Source of the DNA: JAITWN01 sp964388175
GTDB lineage: Bacteria > Pseudomonadota > Gammaproteobacteria > SZUA-140
DNA: 13,821 nucleotides
Reading direction: 5' to 3'
NCBI GenBank assembly: GCA_964388175.1
Contig: CAYLYS010000065.1
Location: forward strand, 1-13,821
The first letter of the stretch is position 1, and the number at the start of each line of letters is the position of its first letter. Below, piece by piece: positions 5,994 to 12,834 of this stretch. The notes under the pieces were generated by a model, which worked only from the letters and a program-made list of their open reading frames with translations, did not search any database and was not told the origin of the DNA. Made by a program: the position numbers and the translations under genes.

Positions 5994-6917
5994 ATGCTGA
6001 CACGCCGGAATTTCCTGCAGACTGGCCTGTGCGCCGCTGCCCTTACCCTTGCAGGTCGTTTTCCCCTTGCCTTTGCCGCTGCGCCGGTGAGCGCGGCGCT
6101 GCTGACGCGTACGATTCCCGCCAGCGGTGAGCATCTGCCGGTGATCGGGGCAGGCACCTCGGGCAGCTACGAAGCCGAGTTCGGCTCGGAGAAATACGAG
6201 ATGCTCAAGGAAACGGTACGGGTGTTCTTCGACGGCGGCGGCACCGTGTTCGACACCTCACCGAACTACGCCGGCGCCGATGCCGTGCTCGGCCGGTTGC
6301 TGCATGAAGGCGGCTGGCGCGCGCGCTGTTTTCTCGCCACCAAGATCGCTGCCGACAACCGCGCCGATGCCGAGGCGCAGTGGGCCGGTTCGCTGCGCTC
6401 TCTGCACACCGACAAGGTCGAGCTGCTGCTGGTGCACAATATGCGCGCCTGGCGGCTCCAGTTGCCGTACGCACGCGAGCTCAAGGAGCAGGGAAAGACC
6501 CGATACATCGGCATCACCCATTTCCGTCCCGACGGGCTGGCCGAGATGGAGCGCATCATGCGCAGCGAACCGCTCGATTTCATCCAGATCAACTATTCGG
6601 TCAATGTCCCGCAGGCCGCCGAACGCATCCTGCCGCTGGCGCAGGAGAAGGGCATCGCGGTGATGATCAACCGCGCTTTCGACGATGGACGTCTGTTCGC
6701 CGGGGTGCAGGATCGTGCCCTGCCCGGCTGGGCGGGGGAGGCCGGCGTTACTTCATGGGCGCAGATGTTCCTGAAGTTCGCCATCAGTCATCCCGCCGTG
6801 ACCTGCGTGATTCCCGCCACCAGTCGCCCGGACCGGCAGGTGGACAATCTCCAGGCCGGCCGCGGTCCTGTGCTGAATGAGGCGCAGAAGAAAGAGCTGA
6901 CGGCGTTATTTTCCTAG
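5994..6917 (+). CDS. Tat-exported aldo/keto reductase
   Basis: A 307-residue aldo/keto reductase (AKR, TIM-barrel) with an N-terminal twin-arginine signal. The start TRRNFLQTG (residues 3-11) is followed by a hydrophobic stretch and a likely cleavage after LAFA (about residue 28). The AKR catalytic tetrad is present: Asp87 and Tyr92 (in FDTSPNY), Lys117 (ATKI) and His148 (LVHNM). The usual AKR blocks RYIGITHF, FIQINYSV and IPATSRPDRQVDN are also present, the last being the NADPH-side C-terminal motif. The ATG at 5994 follows GGAGG by 8 bp and places the Tat motif correctly. Members of this Tat-AKR group are common in proteobacteria; folded export with a bound cofactor is the expected reason for the Tat route. 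The MFS gene starts 12 bp later, so the two probably form an operon. The natural substrate is unknown. Confidence 0.92.
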   Translation: MLTRRNFLQTGLCAAALTLAGRFPLAFAAAPVSAALLTRTIPASGEHLPVIGAGTSGSYEAEFGSEKYEMLKETVRVFFDGGGTVFDTSPNYAGADAVLGRLLHEGGWRARCFLATKIAADNRADAEAQWAGSLRSLHTDKVELLLVHNMRAWRLQLPYARELKEQGKTRYIGITHFRPDGLAEMERIMRSEPLDFIQINYSVNVPQAAERILPLAQEKGIAVMINRAFDDGRLFAGVQDRALPGWAGEAGVTSWAQMFLKFAISHPAVTCVIPATSRPDRQVDNLQAGRGPVLNEAQKKELTALFS

Positions 6918-6929
6918 GCGCCGGACCTC

Positions 6930-8285
6930 ATGCCTTCCACATCCCGCACCGGGGTGGCCGGACGTCTGTCCCGCCTGCTCAACGTCAACCCCGCCGAGCT
7001 GCCGGCGATACTCGCCGGCATGCTGATGTTCTTTCTGCTCTTCACCGGCTATTTCATGCTGCGGCCGGTGCGCGAGACCATGGGCATCGCCGGCGGTGTG
7101 CACAATCTGCAATGGCTGTTCACCGGCACCTTCATCGCCACGCTCGCCGCGCTGCCGCTGTTCGGCTGGATCGCTTCGCGGGTGTCGCGGCGACGCATCG
7201 TGCCCTGGCTTTACGGCTTCTTCGTTTCCAATCTGCTGATTTTCGCCGGGCTCATGCAGGCGCAGCCCGAGGGCGTATGGGCGGGGCGCGCATTCTATAT
7301 CTGGCTGTCGGTGTTCAATCTGATGGCGATTTCGCTGGCCTGGAGCGTGCTTGCCGATGTGTTCGCCAGCGAGGAGGCCAAGCGGCTGTTCGCGCTCATC
7401 GCCGGCGGTGCGAGTCTCGGCGGTCTCACCGGTCCCGCACTCGGTGCTGTGCTGGTTGCCCCCATCGGTCATGCCGGCCTGCTTGCGCTGTCGGCGCTGC
7501 TGCTGATGGGCAGTGCCGCAGCCGCGGTATGGTTGCATCGCTGGCGTGACCGTCATCCGCAGGCCGTCGCTGTCGTCGCGAGCGAGGACCGTCGGCGTCC
7601 GCTCGGCGGCAATCCGTTCGCCGGTGCCGCCGAAGTGTTCCGCTCACCCTATCTGATCGGTATCGCACTGTTTGTGGTTCTGCTCGCCAGCGTCAGCACT
7701 TTTCTCTATTTCGAACAGGCGCGGCTGGTGGCCGAGATTTTTCCTGATCGTACCCGTCAGACTCAGGTTTTCGGCATGATCGATATGGTGGTGCAGACGC
7801 TGGCGATTCTCACGCAGATCTTCCTCACCGGGCGCATCGCGCAGCGGCTCGGTATCGGTGTGCTGCTGGTGGCTGTCCCGCTGGTGGTGGCGGCCGGTTT
7901 TCTGTGGCTGGCGCTGGCGCCGGTATTCGCCGTATTCGTCGTGGTGATGGTGGTGCGCCGCGCCGGTGAATATGCGCTGGTGCGGCCGGGGCGGGAGATG
8001 CTCTATACGGTGGTGCTGCCGGAGGAGAAGTACAAGGCGAAGAACTTCATCGATACCGTGGTCTATCGCGGCGGCGACGCGGTGAGCGGCTGGGTCAAGC
8101 GCGGGCTCGATCTGGTTGGCGAGCATCCGGCGCTGGCGATGTTCATCGGCGCCGGTATCGCGCTCGGTTGGGCTGCCACTGGTGGCCTGCTCGCGCGTGC
8201 GCAGGCAAGGCGGGAGCGGAGCCTGCTGTCCATGGTGCCCGCTGCGGCGCCGTCGCCGCGGTCTTCCGCTCATTTGCCGGGCTGA
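6930..8285 (+). CDS. MFS transporter related to ATP:ADP (NTP) translocases
   Basis: A 451-residue integral membrane protein with about 12 helices. It belongs to the group of MFS proteins that resemble the ATP:ADP antiporter (AAA/TLC) family of obligate intracellular bacteria. Visible blocks are GYFMLRPVRETMGIAGG (about 40-56), SVLADVFASEEAKRLFALIA (about 141-160, the usual motif between helices) and a C-terminal REMLYTVVLPEEKYKAKNFI stretch. The last is followed by DTVVYRGGDAVSGW, the most diagnostic feature and like the KYKxK..ID..xxR.GD signature of the translocases. The last 30 residues are a low-complexity cytoplasmic tail. In free-living proteobacteria these proteins are not proven nucleotide carriers. 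The start ATG 6930 lies 12 bp after the reductase stop and is probably translated by coupling, as no strong ribosome binding site is visible. The substrate is unknown. Confidence 0.85.
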   Translation: MPSTSRTGVAGRLSRLLNVNPAELPAILAGMLMFFLLFTGYFMLRPVRETMGIAGGVHNLQWLFTGTFIATLAALPLFGWIASRVSRRRIVPWLYGFFVSNLLIFAGLMQAQPEGVWAGRAFYIWLSVFNLMAISLAWSVLADVFASEEAKRLFALIAGGASLGGLTGPALGAVLVAPIGHAGLLALSALLLMGSAAAAVWLHRWRDRHPQAVAVVASEDRRRPLGGNPFAGAAEVFRSPYLIGIALFVVLLASVSTFLYFEQARLVAEIFPDRTRQTQVFGMIDMVVQTLAILTQIFLTGRIAQRLGIGVLLVAVPLVVAAGFLWLALAPVFAVFVVVMVVRRAGEYALVRPGREMLYTVVLPEEKYKAKNFIDTVVYRGGDAVSGWVKRGLDLVGEHPALAMFIGAGIALGWAATGGLLARAQARRERSLLSMVPAAAPSPRSSAHLPG

Positions 8286-8333
8286 GTGTGTCCGCGGCGC
8301 GGATGTCCGTGCCGGGATTATGCGGTTTTTCTG

Positions 8334-8339
8334 TATAAT
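8334..8339 (+). promoter_or_regulatory. Candidate -10 box for the dehydrogenase gene
   Basis: A perfect TATAAT hexamer, preceded by CTG, lies 82 bp upstream of the ATG at 8422 in the gap after the MFS gene. No good -35 hexamer is at 16-18 bp. With transcription starting near 8346, the inverted repeat at 8389-8403 would fall within the 5' UTR about 45 nt downstream. This is a sequence-only prediction. Confidence 0.45.
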
Positions 8340-8388
8340 TCATCCGGTGCGCGCGGGTTTATCGTGCGCCGCATTCTCCCTAGAGTCG

Positions 8389-8403
8389 GGACGATCATCG
8401 TCC
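8389..8403. promoter_or_regulatory. Perfect 15-bp inverted repeat, candidate operator
   Basis: GGACGAT-C-ATCGTCC has two 7-bp arms around one base. It ends 7 bp before the Shine-Dalgarno (GGGAG, 8411-8415) of the dehydrogenase gene. The short centre makes it a DNA dyad rather than an RNA hairpin. It is a plausible binding site for a dimeric regulator, perhaps the LysR protein encoded 0.8 kb downstream, though that protein's site need not look like this. Confidence 0.5.
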
Positions 8404-8421
8404 AACATCAGGGAGTATTCC

Positions 8422-9195
8422 ATGTCGAAACATACGCTCGATGGCAAGGTCGTGCTCATCGCGGGTGGCGCGAAGAATCTCGGCGGGCTCATCGCCCGCG
8501 ATCTGGCGCAGCATGGCGCACATGCGGTCGCGGTGCATTATCACAGCGCGGCGAGCCGCGCGGCGGCGGAGGAAACCGTAGCCGCGGTCAGGGCGGCGGG
8601 CGCGGACGCCGCGGCATTTCAGGGTGATCTGACACGGGCCGCGGCCTCGGCACAGTTGTTCTCCGATACCAAGGCGCGTTTCGGCCGGATCGACATCGCC
8701 ATCAATACCGTCGGCAAGGTGCTCAAGAAGCCGATCCTCGAAGTCTCGGAGCAGGAATACGACGAGATGTCCGCGATCAATGCCAAGAGTGCTTTCTTTT
8801 TCATCCAGGAGGCGGGAAAGCAACTGGAAGACCACGGCAGTGTGCTGACGCTGGTAACTTCGCTGCTCGGCGCTTTCACACCGTTCTATGCTGCATACGC
8901 CGGCGGCAAGGCGCCGGTCGAGCACTTCACGCGTGCGGCAGCCAAGGAGTTCGGTGCGCGCGGGATCTCGGTCAATGCCGTCGGTCCGGGGCCGATGGAT
9001 ACGCCGTTCTTCTATGGTCAGGAAGCGGAGAATGCGGTGGCCTATCATCGCACTGCGGCGGCATTGTCGCCGTTCAGCAAAACCGGGTTGACCGATATCA
9101 AGGACGTCGTGCCGCTGATCCGTCATCTGGTGACCGACGGCTGGTGGATCACGGGTCAGACCTTGCTCATCAATGGCGGCTATACGACGAAATGA
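8422..9195 (+). CDS. Short-chain dehydrogenase/reductase (SDR)
   Basis: A 257-residue cytosolic NAD(P)-dependent oxidoreductase of the classical SDR type with a Rossmann fold. The catalytic tetrad is complete: Asn120 (in SAINAKSAFFF), Ser147 (VTSLLG), Tyr159 and Lys163 (YAGGK). The structural motif NNAG appears as NTVG (95-98). The nucleotide-binding motif TGxxxGIG is altered to AGGAKNLGG (14-22), with Asn19 replacing the middle glycine; VNAVGPGPMDTPF is the usual post-catalytic loop. The ATG at 8422 follows GGGAG (8411-8415). A LysR gene begins 50 bp downstream in the same direction, so the regulator may be cotranscribed and may control this gene; in many SDR-LysR pairs the two are divergent. 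The substrate is unknown. FabG-like ketoacyl reductase activity is not excluded, but the altered glycine motif argues against a housekeeping FabG. Confidence 0.92.
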   Translation: MSKHTLDGKVVLIAGGAKNLGGLIARDLAQHGAHAVAVHYHSAASRAAAEETVAAVRAAGADAAAFQGDLTRAAASAQLFSDTKARFGRIDIAINTVGKVLKKPILEVSEQEYDEMSAINAKSAFFFIQEAGKQLEDHGSVLTLVTSLLGAFTPFYAAYAGGKAPVEHFTRAAAKEFGARGISVNAVGPGPMDTPFFYGQEAENAVAYHRTAAALSPFSKTGLTDIKDVVPLIRHLVTDGWWITGQTLLINGGYTTK

Positions 9196-9245
9196 GATTC
9201 GTCATCGCCTTGCCGTGTACCTGAGCGGTCGCGGATCGGGGCGCC

Positions 9246-10151
9246 ATGGATAGGCTGGACTGTCTGCGTGTTTTCATCCGCGTCGCCGAGATGGGCAGCT
9301 TCGTCAAAGCGTCGCACGCCCTCGATCTGCCGCCGGCTTCGGTGTCCGCTGCCGTGCAGCAACTGGAAACGGCGCTGGGCGTGCGTCTGCTGCACCGTAC
9401 CACGCGGCGTGTGCAACTGACCGCGGATGGTGTGCTGCTGCTGGAACGGGCGCGCACGCTGCTGGCCGATGCCGATGCGCTCGACGGTCTGTTCCGCAGC
9501 CGTCAGCGCGAGGTGTCGGGACGGCTGAAGGTCGATATGCCCAGCCGCATCGCGCGCCGCCTGGCCGCACCGGCTTTGCCGGCGCTGCTGCGCCGCTATC
9601 CCCATCTGCAGATTGTGTTGGGTTCGAGCGACCGCCTCATCGATCTGGTGCAGGAGGGTGTGGATTGTGCGATCCGGGTCGGAACGCTCGGCGACAGCAG
9701 CCTGGTGGCGCGGCCGCTGGGGCGGATCGAACTGGTCAATTGCGCAAGTGCCGCTTATCTGCAGGAAGCCGGCGTGCCCGAACACCCACGAGCGCTGGCC
9801 GATGGACATTGGGCGGTGGCGTACGCCGCTCCCGGTCGTGGCCGCGGACAGGATTGGGAGTGGCTGGAGGAGGGACGTGAACAACGCATTGCGGTGCGCA
9901 GCCGCGTGCTCGTCGACAACGCCGAATCGTATATCGCCTGCTGCCGCGCCGGGCTCGGTGTAATCCAGGTGCCGCGTTTCGACGTGCAGCACCTGCTCGA
10001 CAGCGGTGAACTGGTGGAGATCCTGCCCGTTTTCCGCGCCGCGCCGATGGAGATATCGGCGCTGTATCCGCACCGGCGCCATCCTGCGCGCCGCCTCAAT
10101 GTTTTCATCGATTGGTTCGAAGCGCTGATTCAGTCTCATCTCGTGCGTTGA
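9246..10151 (+). CDS. LysR-family transcriptional regulator
   Basis: A 301-residue LTTR of standard length. The N-terminal winged helix-turn-helix covers about residues 1-60: MDRLDCLRVFIRVAEMGSF, then the HTH around KASHALDLPPASVSAAVQQLE, then LGVRLLHRTTRRVQLTADG. From about 90 to 295 lies the periplasmic-binding-like effector domain (LRRYPHLQIVLGSSDRLIDL and DCAIRVG, typical of the AaeR/DsdC-like subgroup with LPxFxxxYP..). The start ATG at 9246 puts the HTH at its usual place. It lies 50 bp after the dehydrogenase gene, same direction. LTTRs bind as tetramers and usually regulate an adjacent gene, most plausibly the dehydrogenase here. The effector is unknown. Confidence 0.95.
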   Translation: MDRLDCLRVFIRVAEMGSFVKASHALDLPPASVSAAVQQLETALGVRLLHRTTRRVQLTADGVLLLERARTLLADADALDGLFRSRQREVSGRLKVDMPSRIARRLAAPALPALLRRYPHLQIVLGSSDRLIDLVQEGVDCAIRVGTLGDSSLVARPLGRIELVNCASAAYLQEAGVPEHPRALADGHWAVAYAAPGRGRGQDWEWLEEGREQRIAVRSRVLVDNAESYIACCRAGLGVIQVPRFDVQHLLDSGELVEILPVFRAAPMEISALYPHRRHPARRLNVFIDWFEALIQSHLVR

Positions 10152-10158
10152 GCGCACG
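10142..10158. other. Short stem-loop at the convergent gene junction
   Basis: CGTGCG-TTGAG-CGCACG spans the LysR stop codon, with a perfect 6-bp stem and 5-nt loop. It lies 14 bp from the end of the convergent ClsC-like gene. No T-run follows on either strand, so it is a weak candidate for a bidirectional terminator or mRNA end-stabiliser. Confidence 0.3.
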
Positions 10159-10172
10159 CTTGGCATACCGCT

Positions 10173-11690
10173 TCATAGCAGCCATTCGATGGGCAGCCAC
10201 GACAGCATGGCGACGCCGGCGCGGCGCAGGCGGCTGACGCCGGGTTCGCTGTCGTGGCGGATGGTGATGTCGCCGTCGAGTTCCAGCCAGTACAGCCGCC
10301 CTTGTTCGGAGAGCCGCACTTCATAGGCGTTTTCCGGAATGAGGTCTTCGAAAGCCCGTTGTATGCGTCGGGCCAGCGCCGGGCTGTGGATGAGAAAGCC
10401 GAGTTCGGTGTTGAGATGGAAGGAGCGCGGATCGAAATTGAATGAGCCGACGAAGACCCGCTCGCTGTCGACGCTGAAGGTCTTGGCGTGCAGGGTGGAG
10501 CCGCTGCGGCGCAGCAGCGCGGCCGAACCGGCGCCGCGGATGCGGCGGCGTTGCCTGCGTGGTGGCCGTTTGTCCTGTGACGGGCGGCGCATTTCATAGA
10601 GCGCGATGCCGGCTTGCAGCAGCGGTTTGCGCCGTTTGGCGTAGCCCGCATGCACGATGCCGATGTCGGTGGCGGTGAGCGCGTTGGTCATGATGTGAAT
10701 GTGCACGCCGCGCTGCGCCAGTTCGGTGAAGGCCTGCACGCCCGCGAGCGTCGGGACGAAGTAACCCGAGACCAGGCCCAGTTCCCGTTGCGGTTCTCCG
10801 AGCGCCTGCTGCAGTTTGTTCATCAGCAGCTTTTCCTTGGGTACCAGCCCCAGGCCCTTGGCCGGATCGTCGCTCAGCATCTGCACCGGTACCCATTCGA
10901 AAGGCAGTTCGCTGTGCAGCAGCTGGGTGACGAAAGGGGAGTGATGGATGGCATCGATGTATTCCCGCGCTTTCGGGTCGCGTTCGGCCAGTGAGGCGCG
11001 CGAGGCGATGGTGGCGGGATGCGCGTCGCTGGCGGCGGGCAGGAGGCGATCGATGGGATAGGACGAGGCGCAGGCCCAGTAGCGGTCGAAGTCGTCCGAC
11101 ACATCCCGCACCACCGGCCCTACCGCCAGCACGTCGAGATCGATGAACAGGGAGCCGTCGTGTGCGGCGAAGTATTCATCGCCGATATTGCGGCCGCCGA
11201 TGAGGGTGGCCTGATTGTCGGCGGTGAAGGACTTGTTGTGCATGCGCCGGTTGAGGCGCAGGGGATTGGTCAGATAACCGAGCAGCCGCGGTGTGCGCAG
11301 CACGAAGGGATTGAAGAGCCTGACCTCGATCTGCGGATGGGCGTCGAGCGCGGCGAGCACGGGATCGAGCCCGGTGGTGTTGTTGTCGTCGAGCAGCAGA
11401 CGCACGCGCACGCCGCGGTCGGCCGCTTCGCGGATGGCCTCGAACAGCAAGGTGCCCGACAGGTCCGCATGCCAGATGTAGTACTGAATATCCAGGCTAC
11501 GATCGGCGGCGCGTGTGAGCAGGATGCGGGCGGCAAAGGCATCCTGGGCGTCGAGCAGGGGGTAGATGCCGGACAGGCCGGGATGGGCGGCGGCGACCGG
11601 CGCGATACCGCGTCCGAGGCGGGTGTCGCCGGTGCCGGTGATGGCCGATGATTCGGTGCGGTCGTCCAATGGCGGGAGGCGGAAAGGCAT
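10173..11690 (-). CDS. clsC: ClsC-like cardiolipin synthase, phospholipase D superfamily
   Basis: A 505-residue protein of the phospholipase D superfamily, close to E. coli ClsC (YmdC, 473 aa) along the whole length: SLDIQYYIW, RVRLLLDDNNT, RLNRRMHNKSFT, FVPTLAGV, GSFNFDPRS and the C-terminal LPIEWLL. Both HKD motifs are intact: His151-Lys153-Asp158 and His401-Lys403-Asp408. ClsC makes cardiolipin from phosphatidylglycerol and phosphatidylethanolamine and acts at the inner membrane. No membrane helix is evident. A very basic insert at about 374-387 (KRPPRRQRRRIRGAG-like) is not found in the E. coli protein. The first 32 residues are an extra N-terminal arm. The ATG complementary to 11688-11690 is preceded by GGAACAG. 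The partner ymdB, next to clsC in E. coli, is absent here. The gene stands alone, convergent with the LysR gene. Confidence 0.93.
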   Translation of the reverse strand: MPFRLPPLDDRTESSAITGTGDTRLGRGIAPVAAAHPGLSGIYPLLDAQDAFAARILLTRAADRSLDIQYYIWHADLSGTLLFEAIREAADRGVRVRLLLDDNNTTGLDPVLAALDAHPQIEVRLFNPFVLRTPRLLGYLTNPLRLNRRMHNKSFTADNQATLIGGRNIGDEYFAAHDGSLFIDLDVLAVGPVVRDVSDDFDRYWACASSYPIDRLLPAASDAHPATIASRASLAERDPKAREYIDAIHHSPFVTQLLHSELPFEWVPVQMLSDDPAKGLGLVPKEKLLMNKLQQALGEPQRELGLVSGYFVPTLAGVQAFTELAQRGVHIHIMTNALTATDIGIVHAGYAKRRKPLLQAGIALYEMRRPSQDKRPPRRQRRRIRGAGSAALLRRSGSTLHAKTFSVDSERVFVGSFNFDPRSFHLNTELGFLIHSPALARRIQRAFEDLIPENAYEVRLSEQGRLYWLELDGDITIRHDSEPGVSRLRRAGVAMLSWLPIEWLL

Positions 11691-11755
11691 CTGTCTGTTC
11701 CGAGTGTGCCCTATGCCGATCTTGCGGATTGGCTGCCGAGCGTGCTGCCCCTTAC

Positions 11756-11781
11756 GTATCTATCGATCGATGTATCTATCG
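11756..11781. repeat. 10-bp direct repeat around ATCGAT upstream of clsC
   Basis: GTATCTATCG (11756-11765) and GTATCTATCG (11772-11781) are identical and flank a palindromic ATCGAT spacer, giving a 16-bp period. On the - strand it reads CGATAGATAC twice, 66 bp before the clsC start, i.e. in its promoter region. It may be a tandem regulator site or a duplicated -10-like element (GATAGA). No matching -35 was identified. The remaining bases of 11691-11813 show nothing else recognisable. Confidence 0.6.
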
Positions 11782-11813
11782 TGATATTGGGCGTCGTGAT
11801 GCCGGCGAGTCTG

Positions 11814-12602
11814 TCAGTCGCCGATCTGCACGGTGAGCATGGAGATCGAACCCCCGTCGAACCCTTCGACGGGAAAGCTCACGGGCTCGTCCGCGTGATG
11901 TTGCGCCAGCACGTAGAGCAGCGGCAGGTAGTGGTCGGGCGTCGGCGCCGACAGTCTGGCGTCGGCGCCGAGCGTTTCGTAACCCACCAGCTCGGTGAAG
12001 TCGGCAGCGCTCATCAGCGCGCGCGCCCGCTCCTCGAAGCGCAGAGCCCAGTCATAGGCGGCAACGGGATGGCGTCCCCAGGAATAGGCGTGCAGATTGT
12101 GCACGAGATTGCCGCTGCCCATGATGAGAATGCCTGCTTCGCGCAGCGGGCGCAGCTGCCTGGCCGTGGCGTAGTGCCAGCTCGCCGGCTGACGATTGTC
12201 GATGCTCAGCTGCACGACCGGGATGTCGGCCTCGGGGTAGACGTGCGTCAGTACCGACCAGGTGCCGTGGTCCAACCCCCAGTGCTGATCGGCGGCGACC
12301 GGGAGCGGTGACAGCAGTTCAGCGACGCGCTCCGCCAGTGCGGGCGCGCCCGGCGCCGGGTATTGCACTTCGTAGAGCGGGGCGGGGAAACCGCCGAAGT
12401 CGTGTATGGTGCGCGGCTGCGCGGCGGCGGTGACGGCGGTGCCGGGGATGTACCAGTGGGCGGAGATGCAGAGAATGGCGCGCGGCCGCGGCAGTGTGGC
12501 GCCGATAGTCACCCAGCCGCGTGTCCAGGCATTGTCCTGCAGGGCGTTCATCGGATTGCCGTGGCCGATGAAGACCGCTGGCATGCGTGAATTGATGTTC
12601 AT
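11814..12602 (-). CDS. ygiD: LigB-type extradiol ring-cleavage dioxygenase (YgiD/4,5-DOPA dioxygenase family)
   Basis: A 262-residue cytosolic enzyme of the class III extradiol dioxygenase (LigB) fold, collinear with E. coli YgiD (RMPALFLGHG, TIHDFGGFP, DADIPMVQLSID and TPEHYLPLLYVLG have clear counterparts). Metal-binding and active-site residues are present: His14 (IGHGNPMN), His49 (SAHWY), His112 (LDHGTW), His168 (NLVHN) and His224 (PDHYLP), counting from the ATG at 12602; E. coli equivalents are His22, His57, His177 and His234 plus the acid-base histidine. The enzyme cleaves catecholic rings such as L-DOPA in the family's best-known reaction; the natural bacterial substrate is unsettled. 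The TTG at 12605 would add one residue; the ATG is preferred. A 12-bp palindrome lies 36 bp upstream. It is followed by clsC on the same strand, 123 bp away. Confidence 0.93.
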   Translation of the reverse strand: MNINSRMPAVFIGHGNPMNALQDNAWTRGWVTIGATLPRPRAILCISAHWYIPGTAVTAAAQPRTIHDFGGFPAPLYEVQYPAPGAPALAERVAELLSPLPVAADQHWGLDHGTWSVLTHVYPEADIPVVQLSIDNRQPASWHYATARQLRPLREAGILIMGSGNLVHNLHAYSWGRHPVAAYDWALRFEERARALMSAADFTELVGYETLGADARLSAPTPDHYLPLLYVLAQHHADEPVSFPVEGFDGGSISMLTVQIGD

Positions 12603-12637
12603 CAAATCTCTGCCATGGTGCGCGAACGGATCCTTCG

Positions 12638-12649
12638 AGAATCGATTCT
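12638..12649. promoter_or_regulatory. Perfect 12-bp palindrome upstream of ygiD
   Basis: AGAATCGATTCT is a perfect dyad lying 36 bp before the ygiD start codon, within its expected promoter region (read on the - strand). It is a candidate operator. No recognised -10/-35 pair could be fixed around it. This is sequence observation plus inference. Confidence 0.45.
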
Positions 12650-12734
12650 ATCTCATGTGGGACATCGGTGCTGCGCGGCGGACGAGCGGGATAGCGCAGG
12701 GAAGGGGGGATGGCTGAGTGGGCGGCGCTAGGGT

Positions 12735-12777
12735 CAGTCGCCTGTGCCGGACCCGGAGGGTCCGGTCACAGGGACTG
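12735..12777. other. 43-nt near-perfect hairpin downstream of the PEP-CTERM gene
   Basis: CAGTC-g-CCTGTG-CCGGACCC pairs with GGGTCCGG-t-CACAGG-GACTG around a GGA loop. This gives 19 base pairs with only two single-base bulges (g12740, t12766). It begins 58 bp after the stop of the - strand PEP-CTERM gene and lies between it and ygiD. On neither strand does a T-run follow, so it is not a classical intrinsic terminator, yet its position and stability suit transcript ending, RNA 3' protection or a repeat-derived element. The surrounding region 12603-12834 has no supported gene. Confidence 0.7.
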
Positions 12778-12834
12778 TCGTGCAGGGAGACAATACTACA
12801 ACAGCAACGGCAGAGAACGGCGTATGTGCGTTTT

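Noticed and set aside
6906..7556. 216-residue open frame on the - strand opposite the MFS gene
   Set aside because: Highly charged Gln/Arg/His-rich product with no domain; antisense shadow of transmembrane coding sequence.
12603..12605. TTG start for the ygiD-like gene, one codon earlier
   Set aside because: An ATG follows immediately at 12602 and is the more probable initiator; the choice changes only one residue.
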